Assembly (NCBI RefSeq): GCF_033304615.1
Contig: NZ_CP129118.1
Coordinates: 2,104,001-2,168,000 of the forward strand
DNA length: 64,000 nucleotides
Reading direction: 5' to 3'
DNA from: Sporosarcina oncorhynchi
GTDB lineage: Bacteria; Bacillota; Bacilli; Bacillales_A; Planococcaceae
The position numbers were made by a program, and so were the translations under genes. The notes under the pieces are model-generated. The model was not told the DNA's origin. It saw only the letters and a program-made list of their open reading frames with translations, and ran no database searches. How positions within the stretch are numbered: the stretch's first letter is position 1; the number at the start of each line of letters is the position of its first letter. This document shows, one piece after another, positions 9,003-18,031 of the stretch.

Positions 9003-9664
9003 AACTACTACACTCCTTTCTCCATTCGGTTTACGTACATTGGCAGCTCATGCAAAACTGCGGACTTCCCCTAACTCACTCGTGTTGGACAACTCACCAT
9101 AATGCACTTGAACGATTTCATTGCTAAAAACAGAAAGATTTCTATTTCAATTAGTGGTGGATAAGTTATTTCAACTAGACGTTTTGTCAGGTCAGTCTGA
9201 TTAATTAGTTTGAAATTTACCCAATAAGTCGTAGTTCTATATCCGAAGTTTGTTACTGTTTGATATAAATTTACTAGCCAATAGAACTTCGTCAATTGGA
9301 AGTAGATTCGTTCGATCTTCAAAAAATGAAGTGCTTTTGTAAACGGTGTCTTTTCTACTGATGAAAGAAGTTCAATAGCATTTGAAGTTCCAGTGTTTCC
9401 AATTGTGGATTGAATACCATTTACTCCTATTGTGATATACAACAATCGTTAAACGAAGGAAAATAGATAATACTTTCGCTTTCGCAACTACTTGCAACTC
9501 TCCGAGACTTCTTTTGTAAAAAGTATAGAAATCAATTATTCAATCACACGTAAAATATTATGACTATTTAATTAATGATAGAACAACTGTTAGATTTTTA
9601 CAACTCTATTTATTTTTTTATACAAGAAAAACCGTCCCCTATTATCAAGGAACGGTCGATATGA
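9003..9664. other. 660-base stretch without a supported gene
   Basis: A 124-codon open frame exists on the minus strand (9071-9445), but it has no family resemblance. One short frame starting near 9422 (MVFNPQLETL) resembles the start of phenylacetate-CoA ligases but meets a stop after 21 codons. The 3' end holds the terminator of the next gene. Confidence 0.5.
9626..9656 (-). terminator. Terminator of the 330-residue membrane protein gene
   Basis: Minus strand: ACCGTTCC/GGGGACGGT stem with one mismatch, followed by TTTTCTT. Confidence 0.8.
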
Positions 9665-10657
9665 CTAAATAGCTGATTCCACAACTTCTGCTTTCCTTGC
9701 CGGCTCAGGCTCTTTACTTTTGTTTGCCAATGTTTTAAATTTAGAAGATACACCGAGTAATTTGTTGTGCAGGTCAACAGATGGCGTTTCGTTATAAATA
9801 CTTTTTTGGTACGTATTCACCATGGCAATTGTAACCAACGGATCAATTAATGCTCTTTTCATAGTCAGGGTCAGTATATAGGCACCAATAAGGGCTATGA
9901 ATCCAAAAAACATACCCATATCGGGATTGTTCAATGTCAACAATTTAGACAGGCCCATTAAGGGAAGAGCAAAAATCAGAAAGGTTACAATACCAAATGC
10001 GAAGATGAATATAACCGCTCCTGTTGCAGTTTTTAAAATACCCTTCCAGCTTTGTGCATATAATACGACCCCATCACATGCAGACTTCCACACATTTTCT
10101 TCCCTTTTCTCATTCTTTCTAAGAATGATATAGCTGACGACTGCTTCGTCAATATAATTCAAGCTGACAGACATGATTGCATTGACGATTCCAATGATGT
10201 TTTTTATGCCTGGAACAAAACTAAAAGAATCGCCTACCCGCAATACCCATCGTTGAATTTGCCGGACAGCTCCATGCACCGCTTTGTCGACGACAAAGGC
10301 AACGTTCGCTGTACCAAAGTTTTGCTTCACTTGTTCCTTCCCATATGCAATCTGCCCTTTTCCTTCTGGTATTTTCCCAGTCTTGATCAGTTCGACAACT
10401 ACGGAAATGTGGCCAACCTTTACTATATAGAGCACATATTGTTCAAGGAACCGTAGTCCACCACGTATGACCCCGAAAGTGATCACCATAAGAACAATGA
10501 AAGCCATCGAACTGTCACCGAACACTTTATGCAATAGAAAACCGATTCCAATCATTATGCCTAAGAAGACGAGTGCAACAACTGCAAAGACGCCATAAAT
10601 TAGCAAGCGCATAAGTAAAAAAGGGATTGTTTTGGTGATCAACTGGATTGTAGACAA
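9665..10657 (-). CDS. Multi-pass membrane protein of unknown function
   Basis: 330 residues. Hydrophobic pairs are visible at about 10-65 and 210-265, with a less hydrophobic middle that contains a conserved-looking YIDEAVVSYIILRKN segment near residue 170. A charged C-terminal tail (KSKEPEPARKAE) follows. There is no signal peptide. I do not recognise the family; distant likeness to choline-transporter-like (CTL) proteins is only an impression. It is the last of a leftward run of envelope and unknown genes and has its own terminator. Confidence 0.75.
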   Translation of the reverse strand: MSTIQLITKTIPFLLMRLLIYGVFAVVALVFLGIMIGIGFLLHKVFGDSSMAFIVLMVITFGVIRGGLRFLEQYVLYIVKVGHISVVVELIKTGKIPEGKGQIAYGKEQVKQNFGTANVAFVVDKAVHGAVRQIQRWVLRVGDSFSFVPGIKNIIGIVNAIMSVSLNYIDEAVVSYIILRKNEKREENVWKSACDGVVLYAQSWKGILKTATGAVIFIFAFGIVTFLIFALPLMGLSKLLTLNNPDMGMFFGFIALIGAYILTLTMKRALIDPLVTIAMVNTYQKSIYNETPSVDLHNKLLGVSSKFKTLANKSKEPEPARKAEVVESAI

Positions 10658-10752
10658 AATTCCTGCTCCTTCCTCAACGTAAAACGTTTTACTGTGTAAG
10701 TAGTTTGATACAGAGTTATCTAGACGTGATTCAATTCTGTTTACAAATTTAA

Positions 10753-11343
10753 TTATTCTGTCGTTTTCTCCGTTCGTTCATTCAACCATACTCTTGTCAC
10801 ACCATCGTTTCCTTCTTTAAATTCAATAATAAAAGTCTTCAACTCTTTCTCCCCATAGATTTTCCCACCACTTTCTGATTTACTCTGGGTTGTAATGGAA
10901 TATCTGTTGTTTTCCAAAAACTCTTTGTACAATGCATAAAGTTCTTTCCATGACTTTTCGACATTATATTCTCCATACTGTTCAGTGGCATGATCATAAA
11001 CTCTCGTGGATGTCGAAGTAACTGTAGCACAATCAGGCATAGCAAGATTTTCAGGCATTAGTTCATACAAATCTTCGTAATCTTCTTCGCAGTCTTGTTT
11101 ATTTGTTAATTTATCCGCCAAACTCGATTCTTCTGCATTAGAATCATCTGTTTCATCTTTCATTGCTTCGTCTGTTATTTCCACTTCAACTTCAATATCC
11201 TTTTTTTTCACATCTTTTTCGCTAGCGACTGTATGGACACCATCCTTGGAAATTTCAAGCGTTTCTCCATCTCCAAACGAGAAAGAACATCCAGCTAGAA
11301 CAACGGACATTAGTAGTAATATGAAAGGTAAACGAAAATTCAT
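10753..11343 (-). CDS. Putative lipoprotein, unknown function
   Basis: 196 residues. The signal sequence ends in the lipobox LAGC (Cys19), so it is probably lipid-anchored outside the membrane. The next 60 residues are rich in Glu, Asp and Lys (VEVEVEITDEAMKDE). Two cysteines (about 84 and 103) in the mature part could form a disulfide. No family is recognised. Its neighbours are a membrane protein and a coiled-coil protein, all leftward. Confidence 0.78.
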   Translation of the reverse strand: MNFRLPFILLLMSVVLAGCSFSFGDGETLEISKDGVHTVASEKDVKKKDIEVEVEITDEAMKDETDDSNAEESSLADKLTNKQDCEEDYEDLYELMPENLAMPDCATVTSTSTRVYDHATEQYGEYNVEKSWKELYALYKEFLENNRYSITTQSKSESGGKIYGEKELKTFIIEFKEGNDGVTRVWLNERTEKTTE

Positions 11344-11443
11344 CTTATCTCCCCCAACTATTTTCTATCTTTACTGTAAGAGATGAATGTTAAGCTAACG
11401 TTAAGTGGAAGAACAAACTTTCATTCTATAATTACCACTCAAA

Positions 11444-12142
11444 TTATTTCACTTTATCCTTCCATTTATTGAAATAAGTAGTTGTCATCTCATAACCATT
11501 ATCGATCTTTTCAGCAATGAAATGTGTCCGTTCAAAAAGGACAGATTTCAAGAAATTCAATTGATGAGAAAATTTCTCCAGCAAACCTTCATGCTGATTC
11601 AACTGCTCGGACATTTCATGTTGTAGAATCGTCTGTTCTTCCAATACTTTTGAGAAGTTTATCTGTTGTTCGATTTGCGTGTCCATTCTCGTTAGTAATT
11701 TCGCTTGATCGTTATCAACTTTTTCCAACCGTTCTGATATTTCGTTATTAGAATGGTTAAGGCTTTCTATTTTCAAAACGAGTTCTTCATTCAATCTTCG
11801 TTTATCTTCAATTTCATTTTGAAGTTTTTCATTTAACTGATCTAACCGTTGAATTGATTCGATGACATTTGTCTTGAATTCATTTTGCTGTAGTTGCTTT
11901 TCAATGATTTCTTCTAATTGCATTCCTGTCGATTGCCACCGGTCTGTTTGAATTCTGCTGTGTTTTCGCATTTGTTTTTGAAGTTCCTTGTGCTTCTCAT
12001 TCAATAACTCGAATGCTTGCCGCTGTTCTACTACCGCCTCAGTGAAAGAATCCGAGTGGAATGTTGCCTGATTGCTGACCGGTTTAGCTTCTTCGTCCTT
12101 ATATAAACCCAAATGGTCTTTTTTGTTTATGAATAACCCCAT
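11444..12142 (-). CDS. Coiled-coil protein, unknown function
   Basis: 232 residues, almost entirely predicted coiled coil from about residue 35 to 205 (heptad-like QLNEKLQNEIEDKRRLNEEL). There is no signal peptide or membrane segment; the short aromatic C-terminus ends in YFNKWKDKVK. It starts after a CAGGAGGATG context. No catalytic domain is visible; it might be a structural or scaffolding protein, and its role is unknown. Confidence 0.75.
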   Translation of the reverse strand: MGLFINKKDHLGLYKDEEAKPVSNQATFHSDSFTEAVVEQRQAFELLNEKHKELQKQMRKHSRIQTDRWQSTGMQLEEIIEKQLQQNEFKTNVIESIQRLDQLNEKLQNEIEDKRRLNEELVLKIESLNHSNNEISERLEKVDNDQAKLLTRMDTQIEQQINFSKVLEEQTILQHEMSEQLNQHEGLLEKFSHQLNFLKSVLFERTHFIAEKIDNGYEMTTTYFNKWKDKVK

Positions 12143-12226
12143 TGCTCATCCTCCTGTTATCTGCTTTTACTAGCATATGAAAAACAACCTACTTCGGTAC
12201 AGAACTCTTGCTTTAATCATCACGAC

Positions 12227-12252
12227 AAAAAACCGTCCCTCGAAAGGAACGG
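12227..12252 (-). terminator. Terminator of the VLRF1-type gene
   Basis: Minus strand: CCGTTCC/GGGACGG stem with loop TTTCGA and a T6 run. Confidence 0.8.
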
Positions 12253-12266
12253 CTTGAACACTTTAA

Positions 12267-13061
12267 TTACTTTTCAAAAACTTGGTGCAAAATTTTTCTT
12301 GCTTCTACATTATTCAAGTTTTTATTAATGGTATTATTCGGTTTCGTGCGGAGCGAATTAGCGAATGAATTAGCAGCTTCTGCTTCACCTACAACATAAA
12401 GCTCTTTCCAGTCCAACTCTTTTCTCATCTTTTCAACAATTGTCGCCATTTCTTTATAGAAACGCTCTAGATTCTCTCTCAATCGATCGTCTAGATCATC
12501 TACGTGGCTACCGCCCATTCCTCGTTGCTTCGCAGGGTTCATTCCTTTTTGTTCTCGCCAAACTTCGAGCCCCGCGTCAAAGTGATATGTTTTTTCGCCA
12601 TTAATAAAGCCCATCGCTGTATCGAGAACACGGACTTCCCCAAAGCTTGGTAATATGACACCTGCTTCAGGGTATGCTTTTAACATATATTCCATTTCTT
12701 CGACAATCGGATGGTCTTCCCAGTGGAAGCTGGTCTTCACTTGTACTTGTACGTAATGGACTGACCATAGTTCAGGGTCTTCCGCAGCAAAAATAACGAC
12801 TCCTTTATTCAAGTCGTTTTGATTATTCTCGATTTCTTTAACGATTTTATCCCTTAGTTTTTTATAGGACTTGAGTTCCTTTTCGTCTTGAGACGCTTCC
12901 AAATACTCCGTAATTCGCTTCAATCCATTTTTTAGATGAATTTTCCAGGCACCATTCTGTTGCTCCGGATCAGCGGGGTTGGTGTTCAAATAAACACTCA
13001 ACACACAACGTGAATCACACTTGAATTCTTTAAGGTCTTTCAACTCTTCACTTAGTGACAT
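12267..13061 (-). CDS. VLRF1-family aeRF1-type release factor
   Basis: A 264-residue protein of the bacterial aeRF1-like family (VLRF1/baeRF), related to the archaeal-eukaryotic peptide release factor fold and linked to rescue or release at ribosomes. The N-terminal CVLSVYLNTNPADPEQQNG is typical. The loop with AKQRGMGG near residue 179-186 occupies the place where the release-factor loop is expected. No GGQ triplet is visible, which is usual for several of these families. It is monocistronic with its own terminator. Confidence 0.8.
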   Translation of the reverse strand: MSLSEELKDLKEFKCDSRCVLSVYLNTNPADPEQQNGAWKIHLKNGLKRITEYLEASQDEKELKSYKKLRDKIVKEIENNQNDLNKGVVIFAAEDPELWSVHYVQVQVKTSFHWEDHPIVEEMEYMLKAYPEAGVILPSFGEVRVLDTAMGFINGEKTYHFDAGLEVWREQKGMNPAKQRGMGGSHVDDLDDRLRENLERFYKEMATIVEKMRKELDWKELYVVGEAEAANSFANSLRTKPNNTINKNLNNVEARKILHQVFEK

Positions 13062-13171
13062 GTATCCCGAACCTCCTTAAAAGTATGCTCTTTTGTAGCA
13101 TACCCTGACCAGTTCATTCTAAAACGAATTAGTGGTCGAATAGGAGTTTATTCATTCATGCCAGGTTTCTT

Positions 13172-13417
13172 TTAATCCTGCTTAACTTTTATGATTTGTC
13201 CAGATACTGCATCAACATGTACTTCATACTTCATTCCTTCATTTGTTCGAATATCAATTTCAAAAATCAATCCGCTATCTTTATATTCTAATTCAGCCTC
13301 TACAACTTCGCCTGGTACTCGCCCACGCGCTATTTCCATTGCCTGCTCCATCGATAAACGTCTGTATTTAGGGTGCTGCCAATGATTTTCCCAATGCTCA
13401 TTTTGCATTTGATTCAT
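13172..13417 (-). CDS. Small PepSY-domain protein
   Basis: 81 residues forming essentially one PepSY unit: helix LSMEQAMEIARGRVPGEVVE, then strands YKDSGLIFEIDI and KYEVHVDAVSGQIIKVK. PepSY modules often inhibit or modulate peptidases or sense envelope conditions. There is no signal peptide, so this copy is probably cytoplasmic. The ATG follows GAAGGAGGAAGATTAA. Confidence 0.88.
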   Translation of the reverse strand: MNQMQNEHWENHWQHPKYRRLSMEQAMEIARGRVPGEVVEAELEYKDSGLIFEIDIRTNEGMKYEVHVDAVSGQIIKVKQD

Positions 13418-13550
13418 TTAATCTTCCTCCTTCAATAGGCTTTTCGTTCCATTCTATTCTTTACCTATAAAAATGTGACTCATTACGAATAAAAACAACG
13501 CTTATAGCCATATTAATTAGGATACTGATATCGAAAGGAGCGGGATAAAT

Positions 13551-13712
13551 TTGGGAAGAGACGAACATAAAAAAGGCAGCAATAACGCAGCTTCACTACC
13601 TCAAACACCCAAAAACCAGAAGATTAAGCCTAAGGATATGCAGGCAGAAATAGCAGAAGAGTTTGCAGAGTTGCGTAAGAATAAGAAGAAAAAAGAATTT
13701 AGATGGCCTTAA
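13551..13712 (+). CDS. Small basic protein, YfhD-like
   Basis: A 53-residue gene with a TTG start, 10 bases after AAAGGAG. The sequence begins MGRDEHKKGSNNAASLPQTP, continues KNQKIKPKDMQAEIAEEFAE, and has a Lys-rich end. This resembles the YfhD family of small basic Bacillus proteins, often sporulation-associated. It is flanked by a hairpin terminator. The function is unknown. Confidence 0.7.
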   Translation: MGRDEHKKGSNNAASLPQTPKNQKIKPKDMQAEIAEEFAELRKNKKKKEFRWP

Positions 13713-13713
13713 C

Positions 13714-13746
13714 CATAGCCCTGCACTTTTCATAAGTGCAGAGCTA
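13714..13746. terminator. Hairpin terminator between yfhD-like gene and GNAT remnant
   Basis: ATAGCCCTGCACTT/AAGTGCAGAGCTAT stem with one mismatch. The T run is weak on the plus strand; it could serve both convergent genes. Confidence 0.65.
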
Positions 13747-13765
13747 TTGTTATCAGTATCTTCTA

Positions 13766-14023
13766 TCAATTATGAAAGTAATGTGACGTCCTATTTTTGG
13801 CACCTTGTTCCAACCCAATCGCTCCGACAATGACATCATGTTGATAAGCTACTGCAAAAGATTGTTCCAGTTTCAAATCGGAAAAATCATTTGAGAGCGT
13901 ATTGTATATTTCAGCTTTTGTATTTCCACAATAACCAACATGGTTTTCCATATCGGCGTTCATCTGTTGTAGAAAAGTCGCAAGTTCTTCAATAGACCGT
14001 GGTGGTTCAATTCGAGTATTCAT
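13766..14023 (-). pseudogene. Truncated GNAT N-acetyltransferase (N-terminal remnant)
   Basis: 85 codons. The product resembles the first part of larger GNAT proteins (VGYCGNTKAEIYNTL then FAVAYQHDVIVGAIGLE). It stops just after the first core strand, before the acetyl-CoA binding Q/RxxGxG/A motif, and is followed at once by the terminator hairpin. The rest of the domain is absent, so this is probably a deletion remnant. It lies 22 bases behind another GNAT-like gene. Confidence 0.6.
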
Positions 14024-14045
14024 CTTCTATCATCCTTTAAATTAT

Positions 14046-14903
14046 TTATTCATTCATATACGCAAAAAACGTTTCAGCTACTTCATACTCAACGGATTTA
14101 CAAATTTGAAGGGAGTATGGACAAGTTGAATCCACTTCTTTTTCGATGTATGAAATCCCTTGTTGTCTTGCATCATTGAGCTGTTGGGCTAGCAAAACAT
14201 CCAACAATGGTAGATTCTCTTGCCCATCAACCCCAGTCCAACCAAGCTCCCAGCTGTTATTGTCACCTTCATACATCAAACTGAAAGCAATTACCTCTTT
14301 TTCTTTCAGAACAACATAGCTATGACTTTCAAGCAATTCATCAAATGCGATTTCTCTCCATGATTCCAATGAATGATCGCCGACCGGATTACTCATATGT
14401 GTTTCTGTATATGTTCTTCTAAAGAGTTCCACTAAACTGTCCATGAGATCGATATCTTCACTAATTTGAGCTATCGTTGTCAGCGAGTTCATAATCTCTT
14501 TTTCGTGTTTGTTCGGTCTAATATGTACAACTTCCGTTTTCCGAATCATTTTGAATTGCTGTTTTTTTAGTACATCCCGTAAAGAACTGAAACGATCGTC
14601 CAGTAAAAAGAATAAGGGTTTACTGAATTCCTTGCTTAGAAACTCGGCAGCAGCTTGAAGCAACTTTAAATCAGGACTTGCTAAATCATATGCTAACCGG
14701 ATATAGACACAATGAGGATGCCAACCACTTTTATGTGCCGAAGCATAGACAGGACTACTATTTCCATCTAAAAATTCAAAAATTCCTTTATTATGATTTG
14801 AATTAGCGCTTGCTATGATTGCACCATGCAAATCAGTATGCTTTTTGAAAACATCTTCTATAAAAAGTAGATTACTATCGCTATAACTTTGTAACTTATT
14901 CAT
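14046..14903 (-). CDS. GNAT-superfamily N-acetyltransferase-like protein
   Basis: 285 residues. The C-terminal half (about 150-285) has a GNAT-like pattern: HSYVVLKEKEVIAFSLMYEG, then a WTGVDG strand and helix LDVLLAQQLNDARQQGI. The N-terminal half looks like a degenerate second GNAT repeat. The ATG at 14903 overlaps the DUF2087 stop by 8 bases (ATGAATAA), so it is translationally coupled; an upstream in-frame ATG at 14933 is less likely. The substrate is unknown. Confidence 0.75.
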   Translation of the reverse strand: MNKLQSYSDSNLLFIEDVFKKHTDLHGAIIASANSNHNKGIFEFLDGNSSPVYASAHKSGWHPHCVYIRLAYDLASPDLKLLQAAAEFLSKEFSKPLFFLLDDRFSSLRDVLKKQQFKMIRKTEVVHIRPNKHEKEIMNSLTTIAQISEDIDLMDSLVELFRRTYTETHMSNPVGDHSLESWREIAFDELLESHSYVVLKEKEVIAFSLMYEGDNNSWELGWTGVDGQENLPLLDVLLAQQLNDARQQGISYIEKEVDSTCPYSLQICKSVEYEVAETFFAYMNE

Positions 14904-15201
14904 TTTCAATCCAATACACCTTCCCATCATCACTGCGGTTCATGAAACGATAGTCAATGAAGTAGCGCCTAATCGTTGCAAAATCCAGATAAATCTCTTT
15001 TAAAATCATGTTCACATCTGATTCTTTATACTCTTTTCGGACTTCAAAACGCTTTATTATTTCTTGGGCAATAATATACTTCCGTTTTTCTTTGCTTGGG
15101 AAAATACCAAGTGGGCCGTCTATTCCATGTTTAAAATAGTTCTTCAATACTTTTTCTCTTTCACTTTCTGTTATATCAAAATGAATCTCCAAATAAATCA
15201 T
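14896..15201 (-). CDS. DUF2087 protein
   Basis: 101 residues. The core LGIFPSKEKRKYIIAQEIIK followed by DFATIRRYFIDYRFMNRSDDGKVYW (written in parts: DFATIRRYFIDYRFM, NRSDDGKVYW) is the DUF2087 signature, a small domain often fused to transcriptional regulators. Here it stands alone. It overlaps the downstream GNAT by 8 bases, so the two are an operon. Confidence 0.85.
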   Translation of the reverse strand: MIYLEIHFDITESEREKVLKNYFKHGIDGPLGIFPSKEKRKYIIAQEIIKRFEVRKEYKESDVNMILKEIYLDFATIRRYFIDYRFMNRSDDGKVYWIENE

Positions 15202-15235
15202 TCCTTTTTTCCGTCTACTTTTTCATTTAGATATG

Positions 15236-15988
15236 TTATCTTTTTATCATTTCTTCGACAATTTCATTAAACAATTGAGGATTCGCTATAGGAAAACCAT
15301 GTCCTATGTTCGGAATGATTTGCATTTCCGTTTTTTTATGACAATCGACTATCTTTTTGGCGGATTTCAGAAGCAATCCTTTCTCTTTACCTCCAACTGT
15401 CACTAAAATACGAGTGGTACTTTCCGAAAGATTGTCTGGAAGTGAATAGGACATATTTTCTTTCAGTATTTCTACAAGAGTTGCTGCTTTCATTTTCAAA
15501 CTTTCTTTATAATATCGTTCAAAGTATTCTCCATCCATATACAACTGCTTCGCTTGGAGTTTGGCAAAGGACTTATTTTTGATGAGTGGAAAAGTCGTTT
15601 TTATTGTGGGTGCTATTAAAGCGTTAACGAACTTCATCGGAATAACTGTCGCACTGTTTATAACTGCTGTGGTGATAAGTGTCGGTGCTAGATGAATCAT
15701 CTCCAGACAGATTTGTGCACCGATTGAAAAACCTACAATATGTATGTACTTTCCAGTTCCTTTTTCTTTAATCAAATCTATCAATTCAATCGCATTTTCC
15801 CGTATTGAAAAGGTATTTTCATCACTTCTGTCACCATGTCCTTGGAGAGTGGGTACGATACAGTGATATTTACTGAAGTATTCAATTTGCTTATCCCACA
15901 TCCAACCACCAACACCGCCCCCGTGTATAAAAACCAGGAGCGGTGCATGCTTGTCGCCATATTCTTCATAAATCAACTTTTCACTCAT
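15236..15988 (-). CDS. Alpha/beta hydrolase
   Basis: 250 residues. HGGGVGGWMWD near residues 22-32 forms the oxyanion region, the nucleophile elbow is GFSIGAQ (Ser near 94), and the catalytic His lies in NIGHGFP near the C-terminus. The ATG overlaps the upstream GNAT stop in ATGAGTGA (8-base overlap), which suggests translational coupling. A longer TTG frame is possible but unsupported. The substrate is unknown. Confidence 0.85.
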   Translation of the reverse strand: MSEKLIYEEYGDKHAPLLVFIHGGGVGGWMWDKQIEYFSKYHCIVPTLQGHGDRSDENTFSIRENAIELIDLIKEKGTGKYIHIVGFSIGAQICLEMIHLAPTLITTAVINSATVIPMKFVNALIAPTIKTTFPLIKNKSFAKLQAKQLYMDGEYFERYYKESLKMKAATLVEILKENMSYSLPDNLSESTTRILVTVGGKEKGLLLKSAKKIVDCHKKTEMQIIPNIGHGFPIANPQLFNEIVEEMIKR

Positions 15989-16442
15989 GCGTTTTATCAA
16001 ATTTCATAATATGCGTCGTTTCTGTATCGGAATCATCAAATGTAAAACCTGTTGCTCGATAGAAAGCATCTGATTTTGATGATTCTGTTCGGACAGTAAT
16101 CTCTTTAAAGTGATTTTTTGCATGATCAATAATTGCATTTTGAAGCAATGTGCCGACGCCCTGACGCCTAGCTTCTTCCAACACATAGAAGCGTTGCAAG
16201 CGCGCCACATCTTCATCATCAGTAAACGGCGAACGGTTAATGCCTCCTATGGCGACAATTTCACCAGATGGATTGTTAACTGCAAACAGCGCTTCCCCTT
16301 CTTCGCTAAACGTATTCGTTTGATCTTCAAAGTCATTCACCAAACGTGATACAAAACGATAGCCTTCTTCTTCACTCTCTTTCACAAGCTTTGAAACGTC
16401 TATAGTACTCAAGTCTTCCACTCGTTTAACTTCGTATTTCAT
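15981..16442 (-). CDS. GNAT N-acetyltransferase
   Basis: 153 residues with a complete GNAT core: strand GEALFAVNNPSGEIVAIGGI, then LQRFYVLEEARRQGVGTLLQ with the acetyl-CoA loop RRQGVG, and RATGFTFDDSDT. It starts at an ATG after GGAGGAGAC. It is the first gene of a two-gene unit with the hydrolase. The substrate is unknown. Confidence 0.9.
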   Translation of the reverse strand: MKYEVKRVEDLSTIDVSKLVKESEEEGYRFVSRLVNDFEDQTNTFSEEGEALFAVNNPSGEIVAIGGINRSPFTDDEDVARLQRFYVLEEARRQGVGTLLQNAIIDHAKNHFKEITVRTESSKSDAFYRATGFTFDDSDTETTHIMKFDKTHE

Positions 16443-16554
16443 GTAGTCTCCTCCTCAAAGTTGTTTATATCGTTATTATTCGACAAACGCGCACAAAAAA
16501 CCTGCGTATTCATAAAATAAACCCTATTCGTATTTTGTAAATAGAAATGATCAT

Positions 16555-17205
16555 TCAAAATGAATATTGCACACTCATCGTAGCCGTTATGATGATTTGC
16601 CCTTGCTCGATTGGCGTGGATGACATATCAGACATAGCAACCGACTTATAGAGGACAGGGTTGTTAGCAGCAGGTAGTTCCGTCACTTTGATTGGTTGTG
16701 GTTGGATAGACAATTTAAGAGATTGGGCAATCGTATTCGCTTTCAATTGGGCATCTTTCAATGCGTTTTCAATCGCTTGCTGCTTGTAGATAGATTCGTC
16801 TTCCACGCTAAATTGTATATTCGATACCCGGTTCACTCCGTTTGCAACAGCTGTATCGATGACAGTGCCGACTTGCTGCATGTCAGTGAGCTTGACGGAA
16901 ATCGAATTGTTCACTTCATATCCTCTGAAAATCTGCTTGCCATCGATATAATCGTATTGTGGAGATACGGTATAGGATACTGTACGTATATTTTCTCTAG
17001 GTACCCCCAGTTGCAAGATAGACTGAATGACTCGGTTCATAATTTCAGCATTTTGTTCTTGAGCAACACTAACTTGTGCATTCACAGTACTAACTTCAAT
17101 CTGCACCGTTGCAACATCTGGTTCAACCGCAACTTGACCGTTACCGGTTACTGTTATCTTTCGTGTAGAATGCTCATAACGTTGAGAGATATATGGGTAA
17201 TACAT
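16555..17205 (-). CDS. SIMPL-domain protein (DUF541)
   Basis: 216 residues. It opens with ITVTGNGQVAVEPDVATVQI, the hallmark of the SIMPL/DUF541 family (BP26-like oligomers). The family tail also matches. There is no classical signal peptide, so it may be cytoplasmic as in some Bacillus homologues. Function is poorly known (oxidative stress or signalling roles proposed in the family). Confidence 0.88.
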   Translation of the reverse strand: MYYPYISQRYEHSTRKITVTGNGQVAVEPDVATVQIEVSTVNAQVSVAQEQNAEIMNRVIQSILQLGVPRENIRTVSYTVSPQYDYIDGKQIFRGYEVNNSISVKLTDMQQVGTVIDTAVANGVNRVSNIQFSVEDESIYKQQAIENALKDAQLKANTIAQSLKLSIQPQPIKVTELPAANNPVLYKSVAMSDMSSTPIEQGQIIITATMSVQYSF

Positions 17206-17264
17206 ATCAACACACTCCTAGTTTTTGTAGTACTCGAGTCTATGCTAAATTCGCATTGAAAATT

Positions 17265-17296
17265 AGAAAGAGCCAGTGACTTTTTCTCCACTGGCT
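17265..17296 (-). terminator. Terminator of the amino-acid ABC operon
   Basis: Minus strand: AGCCAGTG, a 10-base loop, CACTGGCT, then CTTTCT. It lies 12 bases after the ATPase stop codon. Confidence 0.85.
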
Positions 17297-17308
17297 TCTG
17301 AATGAAAA

Positions 17309-18031
17309 CTATAAAATTTTACTAAAAAACGCTTTTGTCCGCTCATTTTTTGGATTACTAAAGATTTCATTCGGCTCTCCTTCTTCTACAAGCAAACCTT
17401 GATCTAAAAACAATACTCGATCACCCATCTCTTTTGCAAATCCCATTTCATGCGTCACAACGACCATGGTCATCCCTTCTAAGGCGAGCTGCTTCATGAC
17501 GTCAAGAACTTCTTTTACCATTTCAGGGTCAAGTGCTGATGTCGGTTCATCGAACAGCATGATTTTTGGTTTCATGGCGAGAGCCCTGGCGATGGCTACC
17601 CGTTGCATCTGTCCGCCCGACAATTGTTCAGGATACGCATGTGCTTTATCTGATAAGCCAACCTTTTTAAGAAGTTGATAAGCCAAATCTTCCGCATGTT
17701 TCTGTTTCATTTTACGGATCTGGATTGGGGAAACAGTTATATTATCCAATACGCGCATATGAGGGAACAGATTAAACTGCTGAAAGACCATGCCGACTTC
17801 CCTCCGGATTTCATTGATATCCGTTTTAGGGTCGTTGATTTTCACGCCATCAATGATCACTTCGCCTTCAGAAATTTCTTCAAGTAGGTTCATGCATCTC
17901 AAAAAAGTACTCTTGCCCGAACCACTTGGACCAATGACACATATCACTTCTTTTTCTCTAATTTCATAATCAATGCCTTTTAACACATGCAGATCACCAA
18001 AGGACTTATGAAGATTCCTCACACTGATCAT
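17309..18031 (-). CDS. Polar amino-acid ABC transporter ATPase
   Basis: 240 residues. Walker A is GPSGSGKST (32-40), the signature is [16 protein letters not shown], Walker B is [14 protein letters not shown], and the switch His is in [10 protein letters not shown]. It belongs to the GlnQ/ArtP/TcyN class that energises uptake of glutamine, arginine, cystine or similar. The start overlaps the permease stop by 4 bases. Confidence 0.95.
   Translation of the reverse strand: MISVRNLHKSFGDLHVLKGIDYEIREKEVICVIGPSGSGKSTFLRCMNLLEEISEGEVIIDGVKINDPKTDINEIRREVGMVFQQFNLFPHMRVLDNITVSPIQIRKMKQKHAEDLAYQLLKKVGLSDKAHAYPEQLSGGQMQRVAIARALAMKPKIMLFDEPTSALDPEMVKEVLDVMKQLALEGMTMVVVTHEMGFAKEMGDRVLFLDQGLLVEEGEPNEIFSNPKNERTKAFFSKIL

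Noticed and set aside
9071-9445. 124-codon minus-strand frame and a PaaK-like start (MVFNPQLETL) near 9422
   Set aside because: The long frame has no family resemblance and no good ribosome site. The PaaK-like fragment meets a stop after 21 codons, and further similarity needs several frame changes, so a decayed ligase is too weak to claim.
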